A DNA stretch of 64,000 bases from Dactylonectria macrodidyma (taxonomy: Eukaryota; Ascomycota; Sordariomycetes; Hypocreales; Nectriaceae). The stretch lies in contig JAGMUV010000009.1 in NCBI GenBank assembly GCA_020744425.1, forward strand, positions 1,364,001-1,428,000, in the 5' to 3' direction. This document shows, in pieces, positions 25,801 to 34,805 of the stretch; positions within the stretch are counted from its first letter, which is position 1; each line of letters starts with the position of its first letter. Below the pieces are notes generated by a model. The model was not told where the DNA came from and did no database searches. It was given only the letters and a program-made list of their open reading frames with translations. The translations under genes and the position numbers were made by a program.

Positions 25801-26553
25801 AGCAACGAATGGTTTCCGGATGAAGCCACCAGAAGATCCACTGAGACCACTTGGCTTGAAGGGGGCCACCGGGGGTGCTGCGGGTTTATTAAACGCAGCA
25901 ATGCGATCCTTGAAAGAGTTGCTTGAGGGCTTTTCGGAAACAGGAGGAGGTCCAGGCTTGGGCTTGGGAACGGCGGCTTGAGGTTGAGCGGGAGCAGGGG
26001 CAGAAACTGGAACTGGGACTGGAGCTGGAGCCGGAGCTGGAGCCGGAGCTGGAGCTGGGGCAGAGGCAACAACGGGGGCTTCAACCGTCCTTGGGGCAGC
26101 AGGAGAGGGTACAGGAGCAGAAACCGGCTCGATTGACTTCGATGGTACGGGTTCCGGAGCTGCCGGAGCTATCGGTTCAGGCACAATGTGAGTATGGACG
26201 GGTTCGGAGACTTGCTCAACCTCAGGCTCGAGGACGGGAGGGGCCTCTTGTTGCGTGGGTGGCGGTGGAGGAGGAGGAGCGGCGGCATCGTCGACGGGTT
26301 GAACAGGTTCGGACTCCTTCTTGGGACGCGAGCGGGACGGCCTCGGAGGCGCGGTGGGCTCGAACTTCTCGACAAAGTTGCGGGGAAAGAGGCCCTCATG
26401 CTTGAGGCCATCGTCGCCGACGTATTCCCCGCTATACCAATCGGCGTCTTCCTCGTCGGTCACGGTGATGATTTGGCCAGTACCAAAGTTGAGGTCGTCT
26501 TCATGGGGCGAAGAGTAATCGTAGAGGGCCTTGACCCTGAATGGCGCAGCCAT
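22809..26553 (-). CDS. BBC1: SH3-domain actin-patch protein, Bbc1/Mti1-like
   Basis: Three minus-strand exons, 26553-24723, 24670-24599 and 24547-22809, with introns of 52 and 51 bp; all joins keep the frame and give 1213 residues. The ATG at 26553 begins MAAPFRVKALYDYSS, and residues about 4-64 form an SH3 domain with the usual ALYDY, a DWYSGEY core and a GLFPRNFVE end. The middle is disordered and Pro/Ala/Glu-rich, with many PxxP runs. The C-terminal 250 residues form a separate conserved region (GWWKQANQVPPVLQ, FYERFGRLISDAVIAKK, RPFKDALAPIGTRAYG, ending MPRSWVGWN), as in fungal Bbc1 proteins. By family it sits at cortical actin patches, binds type I myosin tails and restrains Arp2/3 activation during endocytosis. 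The very short 72-bp middle exon lies inside the proline-rich region and could be skipped without a frame change. Confidence 0.9.
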
Positions 26554-27987
26554 GGTGAATGATCCCAAATCCCACGGGCGTGGGAAGCTCTCTTGCAGGA
26601 CAAGTCTGCCCGAGGCCGGATCAAAGTTGCTCGGGGCGTCTGGAGGTGGAGGAGGTCAAGAGCTCGCTTGTTTGCTGGGTTGGATGTGGGGCTCGACAGG
26701 GGCGTCGTCAGCCCGTCGGATGATGCGAAGCGGGAGGCGGCGGGGAGGGGAGAAGCCGAGAAGGGCGTTGGATGGAGACGCGGCGGCGGATCAAGAGAGG
26801 GAGGAGATGGGGGATATTCCGCGAGAAGCCGCCAGCATAAATGAGAAACTGAGGGAGACAGAGACAGAACTGCAGAGAGGCGAAGGAGGAGGCTGTGGTG
26901 GTTTTAGCGGATCGTCCTGCTGGCTGGGGCGTGGGTGCGTCGACGTCAGCGCGTTGAGCCATCCATCACTCCATCCCACGGCTAATAAGTAAGTGTTAAA
27001 GCAAGGTAAGGTACCTACCTGTTTTAGGTACCACGTCTGTTGCACTGATTCTGTACCAGTTCTGCGGGGGCACGGGTACATAAAAGCACTCGCCTGGTGC
27101 CTACCGAGGATGAGCCGCAGATCTCAGGCGCGTGGAGAATGAGATGGATAGAGAAAGGGTTTTGCAGGATGCAGAATGAGAATAATGATGGGCGATAAAC
27201 ATTGACAAGAAAGCAAAAGGTCCGAGAAGGACTGATCAGAGGTCTGCCATGTTAGAGCCGTGCCGCGCATAAGGCACATCCCGCTGGGAGCTTTAAGGTT
27301 GCATCCTGTCTACCTAGGTATCCCACGCTCTGTGGCTGTCGCCTGACAAGACCTGAGGCGCCTAAACATCGACCACACCAAAGCTGGGGCAGGAGTACCA
27401 AGCGCCCTTTCTCAAACGCAACTGATGAGCATAAAGAACGCCAGTAGGGGTTGACTTCACATGCCCGGTTGCCTGGTCTATAATTAATTATGCCATCACG
27501 ACCAATTAAGCAAAGTCGGCTCAGATTTCAATACAGTGGTGACTCAATGACTTCCAATGTCCCATGTGGCGATCTCTCCGGGACGAACGGAGGACTAACA
27601 TGCCATTTCGGTATCTTCCATGCACCGTCTTCTCTCTCCCTTCCCCATGGCTCCAGGCTGCCAGATGATCGCAAATTGCGCTAGGTGGCAACTGCGCTAT
27701 GGTTTCGAGCTTACCAACAGTCACTCGAACACAGGCTAAAGTACTCGTGCGTGTTTTGGAGCAACAGCACAAGCCGATTATTGGCCCGCCGGCTAGTGAA
27801 CGCGCCACGAGGTGGCTTGACCTCCCCTCAATGTGGCGTGTGGCTTGCCCTTCACTTTCAACTGCCATCATCGTCGCATTTCTTTACCAATAGTGGCGGC
27901 GGGGTCATTTGTTCATTCTCGTCCCTCTCAACATACCGAACACAATCAACAGCTCGGGCACTTCTAATCCCTGAGATTCTACGCGCC
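26554..27987. promoter_or_regulatory. divergent promoter region between BBC1 and RTR1
   Basis: About 1.4 kb between two start codons facing away from each other, so it should hold both promoters. It contains a GTACCTACC motif near 27010 and CTACCTAGGTA near 27311. No core promoter element is distinct enough to name. Confidence 0.5.
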
Positions 27988-28809
27988 ATGGCAGCCAACA
28001 CCGAGCAGCTCCCAAAGGGCATTCTAAAGAAGCCTGCAACTGCCGGAAAAGAACCCGCCGTCGACCCCAGGGAGCTCGCGATCCAGCACGCCACGATTCT
28101 CCAGCACCGCAAGGATATTGAAGCTCAGATTCTCGACAACCTCATCCTCCTCTCCGAGTATCCTGTCACCCGTGGCGCCCCCTACAGCGCGGCCAACCCA
28201 GCCCCCTCCGACGTGGCCGACTTCAAAGCCAATGTGCGACTCTTCCAGCCCTCAGACTACGACGACCTCATCGTCGAACGCAACGTCAATGAGCTTTGCG
28301 GATACACACTATGCGCGCGACCCCGCAGGCAAATGGGCCCTGGAGGCGAGTGGAAGATCATGAGCAACGGAGATATTGTGAAGCGCAAGGACCTTGAGAT
28401 GTGGTGCTCGCAAAAATGCGCTCGGCGGGCACTATATATCAAAGTGCAGTTGAACGAGACCGCAGCCTGGGAACGAGCTGGTATCCCAGATATTGAAATG
28501 GAACTGCTCGATGAGGATAGATCTGACGAGACAGACGTCGATCGCGCCGCCCGTAAACTGGGCGAAATGAGGCTGGAGGATCAGCGTCAAGCAGCGAGAG
28601 ACACTGCTGCTCTAGCGCTTGAGCGTGGAGAACCCAGACCTTCAGCTCAAAACAAGGTCAAGGTTATCCTCAAGGAGAAGCTCAGGGAGAAGGATGTCAA
28701 ACCCCTAGCCCCAACTACGAACACGCCAGAGGTCTACGACGATGATCATTTAGTTGTCGAGGGTTACAAGAGCAAGCTCATGACGGGTTCAGAAAATAAG
28801 GCGACATAG
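27988..28809 (+). CDS. RTR1: Rtr1/RPAP2-family RNA polymerase II CTD phosphatase
   Basis: Single exon, 273 residues, starting MAANTEQLPKGILKKP. The frame is open further upstream but the codons there have no conserved look, and the ATG at 27988 sits in a good context (CGCCATGG). Residues about 104-144 carry the family zinc site: Cys104 and Cys109 (LCGYTLC) and Cys140 and Cys144 (WCSQKC), followed by the YIKVQL stretch. Upstream is the helical segment with ELAIQHATILQHRKDIEAQI. By family it removes phosphate from Ser5 (and Tyr1) of the RNA polymerase II C-terminal domain during the shift from initiation to elongation and helps polymerase import. The short C-terminal tail is compatible with the fungal form. 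Confidence 0.9.
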   Translation: MAANTEQLPKGILKKPATAGKEPAVDPRELAIQHATILQHRKDIEAQILDNLILLSEYPVTRGAPYSAANPAPSDVADFKANVRLFQPSDYDDLIVERNVNELCGYTLCARPRRQMGPGGEWKIMSNGDIVKRKDLEMWCSQKCARRALYIKVQLNETAAWERAGIPDIEMELLDEDRSDETDVDRAARKLGEMRLEDQRQAARDTAALALERGEPRPSAQNKVKVILKEKLREKDVKPLAPTTNTPEVYDDDHLVVEGYKSKLMTGSENKAT

Positions 28810-29184
28810 CTCGTTAATTTGTGAAATAAAAATGGCGTTGAGTAGGTAGGTTGACAATGCATCGGGAGCATTTCTGGCGTCAAGACAGGAATAGATGCCC
28901 CAAACAGTAAAGGAACATCATGGCTGATCATGACTGCTCGTCTGTGTGAGGTTGAGTCGTTCCAGGTCGGAACTCCAGGCTGGCCGTTTCATGGTCACAT
29001 TCACAGCATCGCAAAGAGAGAGGCACAATGGCAATCAAGCGTCATCTCGGAGAATGTCCAGAGAATCGGCGACACCTTGGGGGTTGGAAGATCTTTCTTT
29101 GAGACCTATGCACTCACTGTCCTAAGACGCCAAGCCGTAAAACCCCGTAAAATGCCATGCACCCATGTTCCCAAAATTGCTTTT
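28810..29184. other. intergenic between convergent RTR1 and RPS17
   Basis: About 375 bp between two stop codons facing each other; presumably both 3' untranslated regions. It holds one GTAGGTAGG doublet near 28843. Confidence 0.5.
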
Positions 29185-29751
29185 TTAGTCCCGGCGGGGG
29201 GGACGGTCGCCGAATCGTCGGTTGCCACGCTCGGGCACCTGGGTCTGGGAGACCTGGACAACGTTGACGGGGATGGAGTCGAACTGGGTGTAAAGTCAGT
29301 ACGTTGTCTCAAGGTGGAAGTACTTCGGGTTGCACATACGCCAAGGTGCTTGAGGAGGTCCTTGGTCTCGCCGTCGACGTCGAGCTGGCCGCTCTCGGAG
29401 TTCTGGGTGAAGTCGAGAGCGGAAACCTCGGGAACGTACTGATCCTTGCGCTCACGCTCCTCCTCCTGGAGCTTGAAGGAGATACCGCGGACGGGACCCC
29501 GCTGGATACGCTTCATGAGATGGGTAGTGTAACCGGCAATCTGAGGAATTTCTCCATGTCAGTTCACGGCATTGTGTTGTGATCGTTGAGTTGGTGCTGC
29601 TAACCTTGTTGCGCAGGCGCTTGGAGGCGATGATGGCGATCTCATCGCAGATGCGCTTGTTGGTCTCGAAGTCGAGAGTGAGCTTGGGGTAGTACCGCTC
29701 AATGATGACCTTGGCGGACTTCTTGACAGTCTTGGTGCGGACGCGACCCAT
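29185..29751 (-). CDS. RPS17: small-subunit ribosomal protein S17 (eS17)
   Basis: Three exons, 29751-29605, 29540-29340 and 29283-29185, all joined in phase 0 with introns of 64 and 56 bp; 148 residues. The start [20 protein letters not shown] and the motif [17 protein letters not shown] are diagnostic of eS17. Exon 2 covers [20 protein letters not shown] and [13 protein letters not shown], and exon 3 encodes the C-terminal tail beginning [11 protein letters not shown]. It is a structural protein of the 40S subunit in the cytosol, present in one copy per ribosome. The leader just upstream (29752-29890) is TC-poor. The second intron uses donor GTATGT and branch-like CTGAC. No oddities. Confidence 0.97.
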
Positions 29752-30193
29752 TTTGGCGGTATTGAGCTGGTGATCGGTGGGTGATGGATTGTGCAGGAAT
29801 CGGTCGTGGAAATGCGCTAAAATCTACAAAATTGGTGTTGAGTGGTGCACAGTCGTTAGGGCAGGAAATTTTGACTCACATGATTTAACACGTGACTAAA
29901 TGATTGTGTAGCCCTCTGCCAGGTCAAGTTGAGTCGCTTGGCCCACTATTGTCTTATCAGATAAGAGATCGTGCATGGGCAATGGACATATGAGCGGGCG
30001 AGGAAAGACAGATGGGTTTCAGTCAGGTCTGTGCTTGGTTTTGCTTTCAATTCTACTTGTACAGTTTGGTACAGGGTTCCGCTAGTATACGGAAGATAGA
30101 TACTATCGATGTTCATCGCGCCTCGCCCAATCATATAAACTTGACCGCGCCTCTCATCGCTGTTTCTCCAGCCCAAGATGTGAGCGCTGCCTG
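29752..30193. promoter_or_regulatory. promoter region of RPS17, 3' end of MRP51
   Basis: About 440 bp between two minus-strand genes. It must carry the 3' end of the mitochondrial ribosomal gene and the promoter of RPS17, whose transcripts are usually abundant. No specific ribosomal-protein box could be identified with confidence. Confidence 0.45.
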
Positions 30194-31576
30194 CTACATG
30201 TTGGATCTCTGGAAAACTGCAGTGGCATCTCCAAGAATCTCATCAGACACGCGATTCGCTCTCCAGACATCAGTCGCGGTGTGAGTCTGCTTGTTGGTAG
30301 ATCGCGGAATGGTATACACTTGCTCTCGGCCATGGGACTCCTTAGCAATAACCTGAGATTCAGGGCTAGCTTGCCGGAGTTGCAGTACGACCTTGCCACT
30401 GGGGTCGATGCTTGCGGTCTGGGGCTCGACGTAGGCTTTGGCACCACCATAAGTACTGGTATCCAAGTGTTGGACGCCCTTAAGCATCTTTACCCTGCCA
30501 TGAGTTCGGTTGCGCTCATATCTCATGTTGAACTCGTCACCGGCAGGGGCATCAGCCACAAAGCCACCGACACCCAACTTAGCAGGAGAATTCCCTCTGG
30601 GGAAGACTACTCGTGATTTGACAGGGGTGTGTCGTCCTTGAGGTCCATAGACGGGATGGTTCTCCATGTACGAGTTGGTCCGCAGGTAGCTGATACCGGC
30701 GGATGGATGGCTGGGAGGTGGCCCAGACTTTCCATAAGGGCTCTCGGCGACGGCATTATCCCCCGGAGACAAGATGGTCTGGATGATGCCTACAGGTTGA
30801 CCCAATGGAGCCAGGTCGAGGAATTTAGACACCAGCTCATAGAGGGTAGCGCGATCGCTGCGCAAGGACCGTATGTATGTGGTGAACTCGTCCTCGGTAA
30901 TGTCGTTTGGCAAGACACTGGGAGGTGCGGTTTTGCCTTGGTCCTTGGCAATCGTGGCTTGATGCGCGGTCTTGTCGGCGGCGAGCTTGTCCTTCAGTAG
31001 CTGTCGGAATTGAGCACGCTTAGGTCGCACTTTCTTCTCTAGATACTCAACAAATTCTCCTTCGTGCATTCTAGCCAGCCATGGTCCTTTGAATTTCCAT
31101 CGTTTGTCGCCGGCTTTGCCCTCGCGAGGGCCAGTGAAATCCATATCCTCCTCAAATACGGATTTATGCCATTGTTCGGTTTGGGCATGGACAGGTCCTC
31201 GGTCGCTCCCTTTCGGTATGGAGAGGGCTATTCCGAGCTCACGGAACTTCTCAAGGGACAGAGAAAGATCTGCGGCGGATGAGAAGTCGGTGACATTCTC
31301 GATGGAGTCGACTTGTTTGACACGGATCAGAGGGGTCGTGGTCGACAAGGTGGTCTTGAGAGGGAAAGGTCGCTTGAAGCCCCAGTCGCCCTTCTCGCGC
31401 GAGGAGAGAGGCGAGGTGATTGCCTGGTACTGAGGATATGCTCGTGTCATGGTCGGGGAGTTGCGGTTGCCGACATGAAGGTTCGTAACTGGTGGATCGG
31501 GTAGGGGCTTGGGAACTGAGAACAGGCGAGACGATCTTAGTAGCGTCCCTCCGGGCGACAGGTTTCTGCCCCCCAT
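30194..31576 (-). CDS. MRP51: mitochondrial small ribosomal subunit protein Mrp51-like
   Basis: Single exon, 460 residues. The ATG at 31576 begins MGGRNLSPGGTLLRSSRLFS, the usual start of fungal Mrp51 proteins, with an Arg/Ser-rich, acid-free first 25 residues suitable as a mitochondrial targeting signal. The signature GDWGFKRPFPLKTT and IENVTDFSSAADL follows at about residues 60-110, then the region with KRWKFKGPWLARMHEGEFVE and a C-terminal segment with KSRVVFPRGN. By family it belongs to the mitochondrial 37S (small) ribosomal subunit, and in yeast it helps translation of mRNAs with certain leaders. It is divergent with the tRNA-guanine transglycosylase gene and tandem with RPS17. Confidence 0.9.
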   Translation of the reverse strand: MGGRNLSPGGTLLRSSRLFSVPKPLPDPPVTNLHVGNRNSPTMTRAYPQYQAITSPLSSREKGDWGFKRPFPLKTTLSTTTPLIRVKQVDSIENVTDFSSAADLSLSLEKFRELGIALSIPKGSDRGPVHAQTEQWHKSVFEEDMDFTGPREGKAGDKRWKFKGPWLARMHEGEFVEYLEKKVRPKRAQFRQLLKDKLAADKTAHQATIAKDQGKTAPPSVLPNDITEDEFTTYIRSLRSDRATLYELVSKFLDLAPLGQPVGIIQTILSPGDNAVAESPYGKSGPPPSHPSAGISYLRTNSYMENHPVYGPQGRHTPVKSRVVFPRGNSPAKLGVGGFVADAPAGDEFNMRYERNRTHGRVKMLKGVQHLDTSTYGGAKAYVEPQTASIDPSGKVVLQLRQASPESQVIAKESHGREQVYTIPRSTNKQTHTATDVWRANRVSDEILGDATAVFQRSNM

Positions 31577-31963
31577 CTCGAGATTCAGAGCTGTTGGCAA
31601 GCTCAATTGCTGTTTGGCGTCGTGATGATGGGCGGCTGCTCAGCTGTTTGGGCAGACGAGCAAAATTCGCCCGCTGCATCGGAGCTTGAGCGGGATCTGC
31701 CGGTGATGACCCGGGCGAGCAGGTGCCATTGGCCGATTTGGCGCAGGCTTGCAAGTGCGACTGACACTTGAGGCGGGCCTCAGAGAGATAGCGTCCAAAC
31801 CCCCACTAGAATTATTAGGCACATTTGCCCTTCCCGTTACTAGAAACGCAACTCAACTACGACATAACTTAACAACTAATCGATCCTGTCAGTGAAAAAG
31901 AGGCGAGGTGAGGAGGAGGCTTTGTTATTACACCCTCTGTGGGAGATGCAAGCAGTAAGGAAG
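31577..31963. promoter_or_regulatory. shared 387-bp divergent promoter of MRP51 and TGT
   Basis: The two start codons face away from each other across 387 bp, so both promoters must lie here or overlap the neighbouring leaders. No TATA-like core stands out. Confidence 0.5.
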
Positions 31964-33327
31964 ATGGCGTCGTCATCAAACATCTACTCAGCTCCGGCTC
32001 TGACATTTGAACTGGTCGCAAAATGCTCTGTGAGTCTGCCTAAGTCCAAGACTTGCTCTCACTTTTCTAGCCATGCGCAAGTTTGACATATCTCATTCCA
32101 AGTTAGACTACGAGAGCGCGCGCCTCGACCTTGACTTTGCCGCATGGACCGGTTCAGCTACCCATGTTCATGCCCGTGGCAACCCAGGCATCATTGAAAG
32201 GCCTTACTCCGGAGCAGCTTGAAGAGACAGGATGTCGCTTGTGCCTGAACAATACATATCACCTCGGTCTGAAGCCAGGTCAAGAGGTGCTAGATGCCAT
32301 CGGGGGCGCACACAAGTTGCAAGGGTGGAAGCACAATATCCTCACCGATAGCGGGGGGTATGTTTTGTCACGCTCTCACGTTTTGTGTACTTGACTCACC
32401 CATTTTGCCAGTTTTCAGATGGTCAGCCTCCTCAAGCTCGCAACCATCACTGAGAAAGGTGTGGAGTTTTTGAGCCCTCACGATGGTTCGCCTATGCTTC
32501 TCACTCCTGAGCATTCCATGGCATTGCAAAACAGCATCGGCAGCGACATCATGATGCAACTCGACGATGTCCTCGTGACCACCTCCCCCGACAAGGCCCG
32601 CATGCGCGAGGCCATGGAGCGCAGCGTGCGATGGCTCGATAGGTGCATTGAAGCGCACAAGAATTCAGACCGACAGAACCTCTTCTGCATCATCCAGGGC
32701 GGTTTGGACCTAGACATGCGTCGGGAGTGTTGCAGGGAGATGTTGGCACGCGACACGCCAGGAATCGCCATTGGTGGACTCAGCGGCGGAGAAGCCAAGG
32801 TCGACTACTGCCGGGTTGTAGAGGCGTGTACGGCGCTCCTCCCAGATTTGAAGCCTCGATATGTCATGGGCATTGGGTATCCTGAGGACCTGATCGTGAG
32901 CGTCGCGCTGGGCGCCGACATGTTCGACTGTGTATGGCCTACCAGAACGGCACGTTTCGGCAACGCCGTGACCAAGCACGGAGTCCTCAGTCTCCGCAAC
33001 AAGAAGTTTGCCCATGACTTTGGCCCTATTGAGGACGGTTGTGGCTGCATGACCTGCAGGTCCAAGTCAGACGGGGGCATGGGTATAAGCAGAGCATTTG
33101 TTCACCACAATGCTAGCAAAGAAACCGTAGCGGCTCATTTGCTGACCATTCACAATGTCTTTTATCAGCTCAATCTCATGCGACAGATCCGTCAAGCCAT
33201 CATCGAGGACCGGTTTCCGTCATTTGTGCGACAGTTCTTTGCCTGGTTGTATCCCGAGAAGACCGGGTACCCAGACTGGGCGGTTGGGGCGCTGAAGGTT
33301 GTCGGCATAGACTTGACCTCGGAATAA
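31964..33327 (+). CDS. queuine tRNA-ribosyltransferase catalytic subunit (TGT)
   Basis: Three exons, 31964-32029, 32107-32357 and 32412-33327, give 410 residues. The first join yields FELVAKCS|TTRARAS and the second restores the substrate-loop motif DSGGFQMVSLLKL. Visible features are MFMPVATQASLKGLT, NNTYHLGLKPG, CIIQGG, GGLSGGE, the nucleophile region FDCVWPTRTARFGNA (Asp near residue 278), and the zinc ligands CGCMTC near 315-320 with a downstream His (FVHHN). This is the eukaryotic QTRT1 type, which swaps guanine-34 for queuine in GUN-anticodon tRNAs and normally pairs with a QTRT2 subunit not present in this window. An in-frame ATG 18 bases upstream could also serve as start. Budding yeast lacks this enzyme, so its retention here is informative. 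Confidence 0.96.
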
Positions 33328-33568
33328 AGTCAAATCAAAACAGTTAAATGACCAACACTTGCAATTGTATGAAATCATATCCATGAAACTGATATGAGAG
33401 TTTTGTGTACTAAGTCTCTTCCAAATTCCCAAAGATGGCGCGTCGGCCGTGTTTCCCGTCAAGAAAGCTCATTACAACATTCAAAATAATCATTAATCCA
33501 ACGCATCACTGAGATCCTCAGTCATCTAAAGAAACAACAGGCATCAATTCCTGGTGGCTCAAGCTTCC

Positions 33569-34805
33569 TTACAACGCAATGGCCAGAGCAGCAATGGCAG
33601 CCAGGACAGCGCCGCAGCCAATACGGGCGGAAGAGGCAGCATTGTCGTCATCCTCAGAGGAGGTCTCGGTGGGCTGAACAGTAACGGTAACGGGGTCCAT
33701 GTTGTCCAAGTTGACAGAGGTATCGCTGTTGCTGTTGCGGGTGACGGAAGCGCTGTCACTCTCGGTGGTGGTGACGGAGGCGCCGTCGCAAACGTCACTG
33801 AATCTCTCGCAGTAGGTAGCGAAGGTTCGGGCGACTACAAGAACTGTTAGCAACCGCGATGTTGATGGGGATATCTCAGCGCAAGTAACTCACCAGGGTA
33901 AGCCGTGTCAGGCTCGCCGGTGGAAGCCCAATCAGCGCAAGTAGTGGCATATGAGTCGAGCTCATCGGTCCAGGAAAGGGTGGAACCATCGGTACGGCAG
34001 CTAATATCGCAAAAGTTAGCGCAGACTCTCTCGATTTCACATATACTGTCGCGTATATTGTAATGCGTAGCAATCACACCACTTACCAGTAGCAGGAGGC
34101 TTGTTCACTGTTGGGGAGGTCGGTGAAGCCGCTAATCTTGTTGGTGCAAGAGGTGAAGAGGCTGATCATGTCAACGCAAGCAATAGCGTAGGTCTGCTCA
34201 GCATCGGAGGAAGAGGTGATGGTCGAGTCCTCTGCAGAGGAGGTTGAGAAGGTTTCAGCGACAGAAGACTCAGTGGTGGTGGTGAACGAGTCTTCTGTAG
34301 AGGTGGTCTCGGGAACAAAGTCGGACGTAGACTCAGAACCAAGCGCCTCAGATGTGAAGTCAGGCTCGGAGACGGTGTCGGTGGGAATAGATCCGCCGCC
34401 GCCACAGTCTCCCATATCACAAATGGTGGCCACTTGGCCAAAGGCTGAGGAAGAGAAGTAATGTTAGCCAATATCTTTCTCGCATTGAAGTCATGCTGAT
34501 GCTTGCTCACCAGAGTAAAGATCGGACGCAGTAGCACCAGCCTCTACTGACACCCAGCTGGAGCAGCCAGCGTATATCTCGGCGATGTTGGTCGTATCGG
34601 CGCAACACGCGCAGCTAACAAAGGCGTCCTCATCGTTGCCAACGGCCGAAATGCAGCCCTCTGCGATGCCGGCGGCTGTCTCGCAAATTGAGTACTCGGG
34701 ACTGTCAGTGTCGACGGCACCGACGTTGAGCAATTCCGGAGCGAGTGTCACTTGCGCAGCGGTGGTGCCGGCGGCGACGACGGCGGAGAGGATAGCACTC
34801 TTCAT
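33569..34805 (-). CDS. Cys-rich, Ser/Thr-rich GPI-type surface protein
   Basis: Four exons, 34805-34511, 34444-34087, 34000-33894 and 33834-33569, with introns of 66, 86 and 59 bp; 341 residues. A signal peptide (MKSAILSAVVAAGTTAAQ) opens the protein. Two Cys-rich parts (first with SCACC at about residue 65, second split over exons 2-4 around ASCYCCRTDG and CERFSDVC) flank a Ser/Thr/Glu-rich low-complexity segment encoded by exon 2. About 16 cysteines lie in the ectodomain. The C-terminus has a small-residue cleavage region (NAASSARIG) followed by a hydrophobic tail that ends the protein, the layout of a GPI anchor. I do not recognise a named domain; it does not clearly match the CFEM spacing. 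A cell-wall or plasma-membrane surface role is inferred. Convergent with TGT. Confidence 0.85.
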
